Source: Chlamydomonas sphaeroides
Taxonomy: Eukaryota > Chlorophyta > Chlorophyceae > Chlamydomonadales > Chlamydomonadaceae
Direction of reading: 5' to 3'
Length of the DNA stretch: 16,508 bases
NCBI GenBank assembly: GCA_001662425.1
Contig: BDDC01002073.1
Span: 1-16,508, forward strand
Under the pieces are notes generated by a model. It was given only the letters and a program-made list of their open reading frames with translations, did not search any database and had not been told where the DNA came from. Both the position numbers and the translations under genes were made by a program. Shown here in pieces: positions 1 to 7,764 of the stretch (position 1 is the first letter of the stretch; each line of letters begins with the position of its first letter).

Positions 1-33
1 TGGGCGGGTGGGTGGGTGGGTGGGTGGGTGGGA
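1..33 (+). repeat. GGGT simple repeat, potential G-quadruplex
   Basis: The window opens with about seven GGGT/GGGC units (TGGGCGGG then TGGG repeats up to about position 32). Four or more closely spaced GGG runs on one strand can form a G-quadruplex. It lies in the presumed intron of gene 1, on the non-template side of that gene. It is not a Chlamydomonas telomere repeat, which would be TTTTAGGG. Confidence 0.8.
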
Positions 34-279
34 GCAGGAGGCAGGCGCAGTGGGGCACACCCCGAGCCAACGGAGGGCACCGCCTGGGCACGGGCACCGC
101 CTGGGTACCGCCTGAGGGGTGCTGTGGCAACGAAGCGCACGAAGCGCCTGACCACCCACGAGCCCGCGCCGTGGCCCCGTACACCAACCCCCTTTTTGCT
201 GACCGAACCTCTTCAGCGCAAGCCCCAACCCGTTTCCATTTCCCCTCCGCTTTCCTTGCTCCCCACGGCCCCCATCTTC

Positions 280-464
280 TTCTTCTTCTTGCCGTTCCCA
301 GCTGCAGCACCCCGCCACCAGCCCATCGCACATGGCACGAACCCAACCCAGGCTCTCCCGGCCCCGACCCCGACCCCGACCCCACTTTCTTCTCCTTCTT
401 GCCGTTCCCAGCTGCACCACCCCGCCACCAACCCACCGCACATGGCACGAACCCAACCCAGGCT
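280..464. repeat. Tandem duplication, period 110 bases, two copies
   Basis: Copy 1 at 280-354 and copy 2 at 390-464 share TTGCCGTTCCCAGCTGCA, CACCCCGCCACCA, and CATGGCACGAACCCAACCC followed by AGGCT, with only a few substitutions. Both lie in the intron after exon 9 of gene 1. The left end of each copy also resembles the exon 9 donor junction at about 485-507. Confidence 0.85.
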
Positions 465-486
465 GCCACGGCCCCCGCCCCCCCAC

Positions 487-910
487 CTTCTTCTCCGTCT
501 TGCTGCCGAGACGCAGCCCCCGCAGCTGCTCTGGCCCCGTCAGCGGCCAGCTGAGCCGCGACAGGGCCAGCATCGCCCGGCTGGCGGCCTTGACCCGGAA
601 CTCGTCCTCCCGTCCCATGTACAGCTGCGTGTACGGCAGCAGCAGTACGGCAACACGGGCACGAGAGTGTACGGCAGCGCATGGTGCGGCCACGTGTGAG
701 GCAGGGCGGCTGGCGTCATGCATGGCTGCGTGAGCGCAAATGGGTTATGTAGGGGCCAGCAGGACGGAGCGAGGGGGGGGGGCTGCAGGCCGGGGCGAGC
801 CAGGGGTTGCGGCAGGGCAAGGCAGCGCAGGCGGGAGCCGCAGGAATGGGCGGCGGCTGCGGGCGGCGGGCGGCGGGCGGCGGGCGGCGGCGGCGCTGGG
901 CCCTCACATC
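487..910 (-). other. Start of family X polymerase 8-kDa/HhH region
   Basis: Exon 8 ends with CIILELKRTRD at 908. Exon 9 (624-487) continues with LYMGREDEFRVKAASRAM, ALSRLSWPLTGPEQ and LRGLRLGSKTEKK, then donor GTGGGG. The pattern of a helix ending in an acidic pair, FR-KAASRAM, a second helix, a Pro turn, EQLRGL and G-K is typical of Pol beta/lambda/mu/TdT, where the helix-hairpin-helix contacts gapped DNA. LGSK resembles the TdT version more than the usual GIG-K version. The lyase Lys of the 8-kDa domain would come in the next exon, which is not in the window, so lyase activity cannot be judged. Confidence 0.68.
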
Positions 911-3383
911 GCGCGTGCGCTTGAGCTCCAGTATGATGCAGAAGGACCTCGCGCCGCAGCAGGCGTGCCCGCACACCCCGTTGCCGCGGCCAGAGACCAC
1001 AGCGGCGGCGGCGCCGTCCGCGCGACCGCCGCCGGCAGCCACCCGCGGAGTGCCGCCGCCGGCGGTGCCGCCGTCCTCCGGCTCACTGCCGCTGCCGCCG
1101 TCGCTGCTGCTGTGGCCCTCCGTCACGTACCCGCCGCCGGCAGCACGAGGCGGGGGCGCCGACAGCACCACGGCGCTGGGTCCGCGACGGCCTCGCGGCG
1201 ACCATCGGCCGCCACGGCCGCGCCAGCCCCAGCGCCCGCCGCTGCCGCCGCTGCCGCCGTACCCTCCGCCGCTGCCGGAGCCGCCAGATCGCGGCGAGGG
1301 CTGCTCCCCCTCGTCGTCTGCCTCCGGCTCCGGGTCAGCAAAGGCGTACCTGTGGTGCGCCCACCCGAGGGGGGAGGCGAGGAGCACAACACGCGCCAGC
1401 AGGGCGCAGTCGGAGGTTGCCCCCCAGGGCTACGCACACGTCACATAGGGCGCACGTCAGCAAGCAGCCCTAGCTACAGTGCCGTTGCTGCGGGTGGCGA
1501 TCCTACCTCGCGCTGCTTTGGGGAGTGCTGGAGCAGCGGCATGGGGTTCCCCACGCATGCGCGAGGCCCCCCCCCCCTTTCAGAGCCCTGGGGAGACCCA
1601 GGGCGCGGGCAGCCGCGGGTGGCCTTGACACGCCCAGCAGGGCGCAGCGCTCCGCCCCCTGTTGGGGCCCCGGGGTTCGCAGCGCATTGGGAGCGCACCG
1701 GGCAGCCGCACCTGCCCCAGTGGCTGAGCAGCCGCTCGCAGGTGCGGGCGGCGGCGTCTGGGTCCCACGGCTCTATCCACCTGCGCAGGAGCGAGAGGGG
1801 AGGAGAGGGAAGGGGAGGGGTGACGAGGACCTCGGCGGGGGCCGCCACAGCGCCGCCTCCACGGCGGTTGCCTGCCGCCAAGCCCGGCCCTCGGGGGAGA
1901 CAGCCGCTTGCTGGGGTAGCGGCAGCGACTGCCTCCCTGGCCCCCACAGCCGCACCTGTCGTCGAGGCCCCACTCCTCCGGCGTGCGGCACACCTCCCAA
2001 GCCTGCGGCAGCACCCGCCCGCCGCCGCCCGCGGCCCCGGCCGCCGGAGACACCGGCCCGGCCGCCGCCGCGCCGCCGCCGCCCGCCGCCGCTGCACCCT
2101 GCCGCGTCGGCGTCACCGGCTGCTGGTGCGGAGCTGCCGACAGTGGCGGTCCGGCCGTGACCTGCCCTGCTTCTGGCGCTTGCCGCTGCAGGGCCATCCC
2201 CCCGGCCGTGCGAGCTGGCGAGGGGGCCGGTGGCGGCGCTGCTGCCGGCGCGGAGTCCGGCGGGCCGCAAGGCGGTGCGTAGGAGTGAAGGTTGATGAGG
2301 TGGGCGGGCGAGGGAGGTAGTAGGCGGCCCTGCAGGCGGAGGTGACGGGGCACGTGCGGCGGTGGCGGGTGGGAGGGCGGGGTTGGCCTCGTGGCAAGCG
2401 GCTGGCCACCCTGGTGGCGCTAGGAGGGCGGAGGAGGGCCCTGCACGCGGGCGGGCGGCGCGGCAGGCGGCGCGGTGGCCGGTAGGAGGGCGGGGTGGGG
2501 CACTGGCGCTGTGCGTGGCTGCGCGGCTCGCGAGTCGGAAAGGGCGCTGCGGGGCCGACCCGAAGCACGTTGCGCACGTTGACAGAGCGCACGGGCTGGC
2601 ATGGCTCAGGCTCGGGCGCGTAGCGAGCCTGGCGCCGCGACGCCACGGCTGTCGGTCTGCGCTGTGCTGCGCACCGGACGCTGCGGGGCGCGGCGGGCAG
2701 CGCCTGCGGGGCGGCCGGTTGTGATCCGAGGCGCTACGCCCCCCAGGGGGAGGGCCCACGGGGGGCTGCGGCCACGCACCCTCGCAAGGCAGTCCCGGAG
2801 GTACTGCGGAGTGACAAACAGCACGCCGGGCGGCAGGAAGCTGGGGGCCGGGCCCGCCGGCCCTGCGCCGCCAGGCGGCACGTCGGAAGCGGCGGCGGCG
2901 GCGGCGGCGAAGGGGTCGTACGACAGGTCCGACTGGCGGAGCAGGCGGGCCGCCTCGTCGGGCGGGGTGTCGAGCCTGCAGCGACACGGGCGATACGGGC
3001 GCTGTCCGAAAGCGGTCGCCGTGGCAGCCAGCCGCCAACGGCCAACGGTCAACCGGCAGCCGCCCACCTGGCGAGCACGTGCGTGGTGGTTGGCCCCACG
3101 CTGTACTGCTCCTGTGCGCCCGCCTGCTTGGCCTGACGCATGAAGGCGCGACGGAGGGGCCCAGGGGCACCAGGGGCGGGTGCAGGCGAGTGAGGGTCGG
3201 CGCTGGGTTTCGGCTTTCGTGGCAGTCCGCAGGGCCGCGGCCCGCCAGCCGCCGCGGTCCGGGGCGTGCGCGCACAGCCGCAGCCCGCCGAGACTCCGTA
3301 CCCCGCACGCGCCCATAACCCACCGCCCACCGGCCCTGGGCACCCCGCCGCGGGTGGTGCGCAAAACCCAGAAGCTCAATCTC

Positions 3384-3438
<55 letters not shown>

Positions 3439-6243
3439 GTGTGTCGATGCGTGGGTGCTATCCGTGGTTGCCACCCCTGCCATGATAACGGCCCCGGCCA
3501 CACACCTTGGGCAGCACGTCGCGGGCGTGCGCCCTGTCCCACACCACCAGCCGCACCCCAGCCAGGTACCGGCCGCCACCGCCACCACCGCCTCGGCCCG
3601 AGCGTGGCGCCGCGGAGCTAGGGCCGGGCGCGGCAGCGGCGGCGGTAGCAGCGGTGGGCTGCGTGGCCGGGGCTTGGGGCGCTGCGGGGCTGGAGCTGGG
3701 GCTGGGCCTGGCATCTTGCGCGGCAGTTAGAGGCGGCGATGACGGTGGCGGTGGCGGTCGGGGAGGAGGCTCAGGGGAAGGCTGAGCCTGCGGCGGCGGG
3801 GGGCCGCGAGGCGGGGCCGTGGGCGCGAGCGCTGCTGAGGCTGCTTTTTTCGGGAGATTCGCGGCCTCTCCCGCGTGCTCGAGCGCTACCGCCGCCAGCG
3901 GGAGCGGCGGCGCGCCGCCGTCAGGCTCTACGGCCGCTGGCGGCGCGTGCGGCGTCGCTGCAGCAGTCGAAGGGGCGCCTGGCCCCAGCTCCGGCCCGGG
4001 CACCGGCCCTAACGGAGTGGCATCCTGCTTGACTGCAGCGACAGCTGCCCCCCTTGCCGGCGCCACTGGCCCCTGCGCCGCAGCCGGCACTGGTGCTTCC
4101 TGCTTGATGGCAGCTGACACGACAGCCGTCGCCGCCCCACGCGCAGGCGGCGGCGCCCGCAGCTCGCCTTGCCGCCGCGACCTGGGCAGCGGCGATCCCG
4201 GCTCCTGCTTCACAACCACCGGCGGCGATGGCGGTGCAGGTGCAGGCGCAGGTGCAGGTGGCGGTGCAGGTGCTGTGCTACTGTCCATGCCAGCGGCGGC
4301 AGCGGCGGGTGCCCCCCGATTGCAGGGCGCAGGGCCGGGCGCAGGGCCAGGGACGGACCCGGGGGCAGGCTCGGGTGCAGGTCCGAGGACGGGGCTGGGT
4401 GCAGGGCCGGGTACAGGACCCGGGCTTCCAGGCTCGCGCTTCACGGGCACGGCGGGCCGCTGGCGCAGCGAGCCAGGCTGCTGCACCACGGCGGGGGGAG
4501 GCGACGGCAGCACCGCCGCCGCTGCCGCCATCGCCGCCGCCGCCGGCAGCACCGGACCTAGCGCGCGGCCCTCGCCGCCCCACAGCGGCTCGGGCTTGAC
4601 GCGCGCCGCTGTAAGCGTTGGTTGCCGCCTCATCTGCGCCAGCGACGCTGTGCCTGGTTGACGCGCCGCCGCCGCCGCCGGGGATGCCTCAGCCAGCGAC
4701 GCAGGCGCCGGCACTGGCGACGCCGCAACCGTTGCTGGTGGCGCCAAGCTCACTGGTGCTGACGTCACGGCCGTGCCAGGCGCCAGCGGCACAAGGCCCT
4801 GGCCATGACGCCCTGCCGCCGACGGCCCGCTGACGTCTGCCACCGAGCCTGGCGCCGGAGGGGCCGCCGCGCCGCCACCGCCGGGTTCCAGCGCGGCCCC
4901 GCAGGGCATTCCCGGCGGCGGCACCTGCGCCGAAGGGCTGGGCGGCGGTGACGGCGGCTGCGGCGACGCCGGCCGGGGCAGCGGCGACGGTGGCCGTACC
5001 GCGAGCGGCTGCTGCTGCGCTGCCACCCCCACACACAGCGGGGGCGACGGCGGCCGCGCCTCTTGATGCACCGCGCTGGCCGCCAGGTGTCTGGGTGCAG
5101 GCGCAGGCGCAGGAAGTGCGCTCGCCGCCGCACCTGCACCTGCAAGGCTCGCCGGCGCCGCGTGACTGGCGGGGACCTCAGGGACGGCCCCAGCCGGGCC
5201 GGGGCCGGGGTCACGGGCCGCTGGTGGTTGCTGCGGGTGCTGGCGCCCCGGGAGCGGCTCGCCAGGGTGCGGCGCCGGCGGGAGGTGAGCCGCTGGGCGC
5301 TCGGCGGGCGGAGGTGAGGTGCGCCGGCGCTTGTGGGGCCGCTCGGCGGAACCCGAGCCAGGGCCCGGAAAGCCGCCGGAATCAGAGCCAGGGCCCTTGA
5401 GGCGGTCGACGCTGCCAGCAGCCCCAGCCGTGCGGCTCCGTGCTGCCGTGGTTGCGCGCTCCCTGCCAACAACCGTGGCGGCCGCAGGCGCGGCAGCTGC
5501 GGCCGCGGCCACCAGCAAGGGCTCTCGCGAGGGAGCAGGAGGCGGCTCGGCGGCTACGGGCTGCGTGGCTGGTGGCCGCAGCGGCGGCGACCGAGGCGGC
5601 GGCCGCGCTGCTGCCTGCGGCGTCGGCGGCGGCGACCTGGCGGAGGCCGGCAGCGGCGGCCCGAGGCGCGGGGGCGGCGGCGCATGCAGCTGCGAGGCAG
5701 CTGTGGTGGTCGGCGGAGCGGTGCCGGGGATGGAGCCGGGGGCTAAGCCGGGGGTGGCCAAAGTGGTGCCCGGCCGCGTGGCGCCCCCAGGAGGGCAGGG
5801 CGGCGGCGGCGGGGGTCCGGTGCGCAGCTCGAAGCCGCTGACGAGGCGCGCGTCATGGCGCTCGAGGAAGACGCGGTCACCGGGCAGCAGCTGCGGCGTG
5901 TGGGGGGAGGCGGTGTGAGAGAAGTGGGGCAGCGCGCTGCTTCCGTGCGTTCCACGTCGCCATCGCCGAAGCGGCCCACCTCGGCTGTGCCGCCGGCCGG
6001 CAGCAGAAGTACGGGCTCAGCGCCGGGATGCAGCGACTTGTGCAGCTCGCCGCGAACGACAGCTGCGCCCGAGCGGTGCGTGACCAAAAGCAACGCAGCG
6101 GCCGAGCCAGTGCGCCATTCCACGCTCACGTGCTGTCGCGAGACGTTAAGGCTGGTGAGCCCGCTTTGAGCCCCTCTGCCTAGAAGCAGCGGCTTGCCCA
6201 CGCTCAGACCCAGTGACCTCCCGGTGTCAAAGAAAATGTGCAT
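487..6243 (-). CDS. FHA-BRCT-family X DNA polymerase (Pol lambda/mu-like), 3' partial, 9 exons in window
   Basis: Proposed exons, all on the minus strand: 6243-5956, 5890-3506, 3132-3068, 2975-2780, 2661-about 2578, 2329-1956, 1780-1712, 1349-908 and 624-487. Every junction has GT and AG, and the phases join into one frame of about 1347 codons. Residues 1-121 form an FHA domain (LGRG, SRQHVSVEW). Residues 122-869 are a Pro/Ala-rich linker with KRRR at 283-286. Residues 870-978 are a BRCT domain (GVRLVVWD, GPTTTHVLAR, VLFVTPQYLRDCLAR). The last exon, residues 1302-1347, reads like the 8-kDa domain of family X polymerases: DEFRVKAASRAM, then the helix-hairpin-helix LRGLRLGSKTEKK. In that family this region binds the 5' side of a gap during base-excision repair and end joining. 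The palm domain lies off the left edge. ATG 6243 was chosen because it is the first Met just before the first FHA strand. The exon 5 donor is uncertain (2578, 2569 or 2560). The main doubt is whether one transcript really covers both FHA and polymerase; the continuous phase supports it. Confidence 0.72.
2780..3571 (-). other. BRCT domain of gene 1, split over three exons
   Basis: The domain starts at the end of exon 2 with RYLAGVRLVVWD and DVLPK (3571-3506). It continues in exon 3 (3132-3068) with AKQAGAQEQYSVGPTTTHVLA and in exon 4 (2975-2780) with LDTPPDEAARLL through VLFVTPQYLRDCLAR. This follows the BRCT order: first strand (GVR-VV), helix 1, G-A, the T-H-V strand, and the final helix with the conserved Trp position occupied by Tyr (QYLRDCL). 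An Ala-run insertion (encoded by a GCC-type repeat near 2893-2910) and a Gly/Pro-rich loop lie between the central strand and the last helix. In Pol lambda, Pol mu and TdT an N-terminal BRCT tethers the polymerase to Ku/XRCC4/ligase IV; the same role here is inference. Confidence 0.7.
3384..3438. repeat. (GCTGTT)n hexanucleotide repeat, CAACAG on the minus strand
   Basis: Nine perfect or near-perfect copies of GCTGTT. In the gene 1 model it lies in intron 2 (3505-3133). On the minus strand it could encode an 18-Gln run in one frame, but that frame is not the one carried by the FHA or BRCT exons. Confidence 0.9.
3572..5815 (-). other. Disordered Pro/Ala-rich linker of gene 1 with NLS-like and SUMO-type motifs
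   Basis: Most of exon 2, about 748 residues without a stop, built from Pro, Ala, Gly and Ser with almost no aromatic residues. A basic cluster HKRRRTSPPP (KRRR codons at 5321-5332) is a candidate monopartite nuclear localisation signal. Five psi-K-x-E/D motifs lie between 4022 and 4600, described under findings. Near 4300-4440 the chain becomes a run of PGPAPG-like repeats. Just before the BRCT domain there is a poly-Pro stretch and a seven-Gly run. Reading this strand as coding is supported by the absence of stops over 795 codons and by in-frame FHA and BRCT segments at its two ends. In DNA this GC-rich long ORFs arise easily, so stop-free length alone is weak evidence. Confidence 0.65.
5816..6243 (-). 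other. FHA domain of the PNKP/APTX/APLF type (exon 1 and start of exon 2 of gene 1)
   Basis: Residues 1-121. The signature run is GKPLLLGRG, then GLTSLNVSRQHVSVEW, then LHPGAEP, GDGD, LLPGDRVFLERHD and GFELR. The order LGRG, eleven residues, SRQHV matches the FHA domains of polynucleotide kinase-phosphatase, aprataxin and APLF rather than Chk2-type FHA domains. The conserved phosphopeptide-contacting Arg (GRG), Ser and Arg (SR) and His (QH) are all present, so it should bind phosphothreonine. Known partners of that subfamily are CK2-phosphorylated XRCC1 and XRCC4. Exon 1 ends after GDGD at 5956 and exon 2 resumes with LLPGD at 5890; both are phase 0. The 65-base intron is short and its donor (GTGGAA) is weak. 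Confidence 0.75.
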
Positions 6244-6575
6244 GTCGTGCTGTGCGTGCTGCCATTGGCTTCGGTGCGTCAATGCTCAAATGGCTTTGTA
6301 TCCGTTACTTGCATGGCGACTAGCGGTGCGGACTGCTCTGAGGGGAGAGAGGAATGCACGCCAGATGATGCCATTTTAAGGCACGCATACTGCCCTCGCC
6401 GAGAACTGACAACAGAGCTCTCGGTAGGCACACGGTCACTTCCCCTGTCCACAAAACAGGGAATACGAGTTCTAGTACTGAAGCGAACGTTGAAGTGCAG
6501 CGGGAGGAGCGCGCCAGCGATACCTCGTGACTTCTACATCTCGAATGCGCCGAAAGCATAGCTACGGCTGCCGTA
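6244..6575. promoter_or_regulatory. Bidirectional promoter region between gene 1 and gene 2
   Basis: A 332-base stretch between the two divergent start codons, clearly less GC-rich than the flanking exons. No clear TATA box is visible. A CCAAT pentamer occurs on the minus strand (ATTGG at 6264-6268), only about 20 bases upstream of the gene 1 ATG, so it may be in the leader instead. No other gene is supported here. Confidence 0.5.
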
Positions 6576-7764
6576 ATGCAGGCTCCAGCGTCTAGTTGGG
6601 GCAGCACGACACAGAGTGCTCAGCCCACGACCTCCGCGAACAGCAATAGCTCGAGCTTTCCAACTGCGCCCTATGTACCTTACGTGCCACAGCCGCAGCA
6701 GCAGCCGGTCTCTGCGGCTGCGGCCCCGCCGAGTCGGTTGCAGCACGTCTCAGCCGATCCCGCCTTAAACTCGTCGCAGCCTATCTCGTCAGAGGAGTAT
6801 CGATGGCTTGCTCAGCAAACGCTTGCGTCCTTGCCAGCTGGCGCGCCGTCGCCGGACTGGCTGACACGGCCTGTAGACGGTGAGGCACACGCACCGCCGC
6901 TTGCCCCCGGTCCCCAACGCCGTGCCCATCGCGGCAACTGATTTTGCCCACTGGAACTTCATGTCTCTTCACCTTGCCCACTTGCCCCTTTGTGCTGCGC
7001 CCGCACCACTCCCCGGTCACGCAACTGATATCTTCTGCCTTCCCGTCCTTATGCCTGCAGTCGTTTGCCCGGACTCCGCGGCGGGGCCAACACCCAGCAC
7101 GCCGCCCTTGTTCGCCGCGGCCAGCGCGGGCAGCGTGCCAGTCCCGAGCACCTCCTCTCCGACCGAGGTCCTGCGGCACCCGGACCCCACCAATAGCCTC
7201 GAGGAGCTCCGGTGGCGGGACTATCAGGCCGGACCCGCCGCGGCGCAGGCCGCGGCCGCAGCGACCGCGCCGGCGGCCGCAGCCGCCGCAGGGGCCCCTG
7301 GCACGCCGCTCTTCCCCACGCCCGTGCGCACACTCTTCCCGCCCACGCCGCCGCCCACCGGCGCCGCCCCCTTCGGCGCGCCGGGCGTGGGCCTGGGGCT
7401 TGGGCTGCTGCCGGCGGAGGATGCGATGGACTCTGCCGAGGACCCGCAGGGCATCGAGGCGGCCTTCAAGTCCATGTACGCATCGCCCGAGGCCTCCATC
7501 GCAAGCCCCGAGGAGATGCGGGTGGTGCAGGTGGGTGACGGGCGGCTTGGGGTGTGTGTGCCAACGCCCAACGGCGGTGCAGCGCCGGGCCTGTGGCATC
7601 TGGCGATGTGGGTCGGATGGGCGTGTCAGCATGGCATGTGGGCCAGTCAAGACTGGCGCGTGGCGGTCAGGCCGTGCTCCTCCTTCCACCGTGCCCCTGC
7701 GCAGATCGATTCGTACAAATCGGGCAGGCAGATCACGCCGTACTGGCTCGTGCCGGGCAGCTGA
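6576..7764 (+). CDS. Ala/Pro-rich protein of unknown function with a Nup98-like EELR-DYQ motif, 3 exons
   Basis: Exons 6576-6879, 7061-7530 and 7705-7764 join with donors G|GTGAGG and CAG|GTGGGT and acceptors CTGCAG and GCGCAG. They give 277 residues ending PYWLVPGS and TGA. The phases (1, then 0) fit exactly. Residues 1-60 are Ser/Gln/Pro-rich, followed by EEYRWLAQQTL. Residues 147-157 read SLEELRWRDYQ, which resembles the S-EELR-EDYQ segment after the GLEBS region in Nup98-type nucleoporins. Poly-Ala and Pro-rich tracts follow, with one FG (APFGAPG), then an acidic part (DAMDSAEDPQG) and a short ordered-looking C-terminus. There is no signal peptide or membrane segment. I do not recognise the family; a small nucleoporin-related protein is possible but the motif is only eleven residues. 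No TGTAA lies downstream before gene 3. Confidence 0.7.

Larger units (their letters stand above)
1..486 (-). other. Intron following exon 9 of gene 1, running off the left edge
   Basis: No reading frame here continues the expected family X sequence (I-E-I followed by TG), so I take all 486 bases as intron. It contains a 110-base-period direct repeat, T/C-rich tracts and a GGGT repeat at the extreme left. The next polymerase exon should be further left, outside the window. Confidence 0.5.

Noticed and set aside
1..33. G-rich repeat considered as telomeric DNA
   Set aside because: The unit is GGGT without the T-rich portion of algal telomere repeats, and it lies next to a gene's intron.
740..2320. 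A 526-codon open frame on the plus strand
   Set aside because: It lies antisense to exons 5-8 of gene 1, has no domain or signal, and is Ala/Gly/Arg low-complexity as expected from GC-rich DNA. The minus strand here carries in-phase spliced exons.
3384..3438. Poly-Gln tract as part of the gene 1 protein
   Set aside because: The Gln frame differs from both the exon 2 and the BRCT frame. Exon 2 has a good AAG|GTGTGT donor before the repeat, so it is best placed in an intron.
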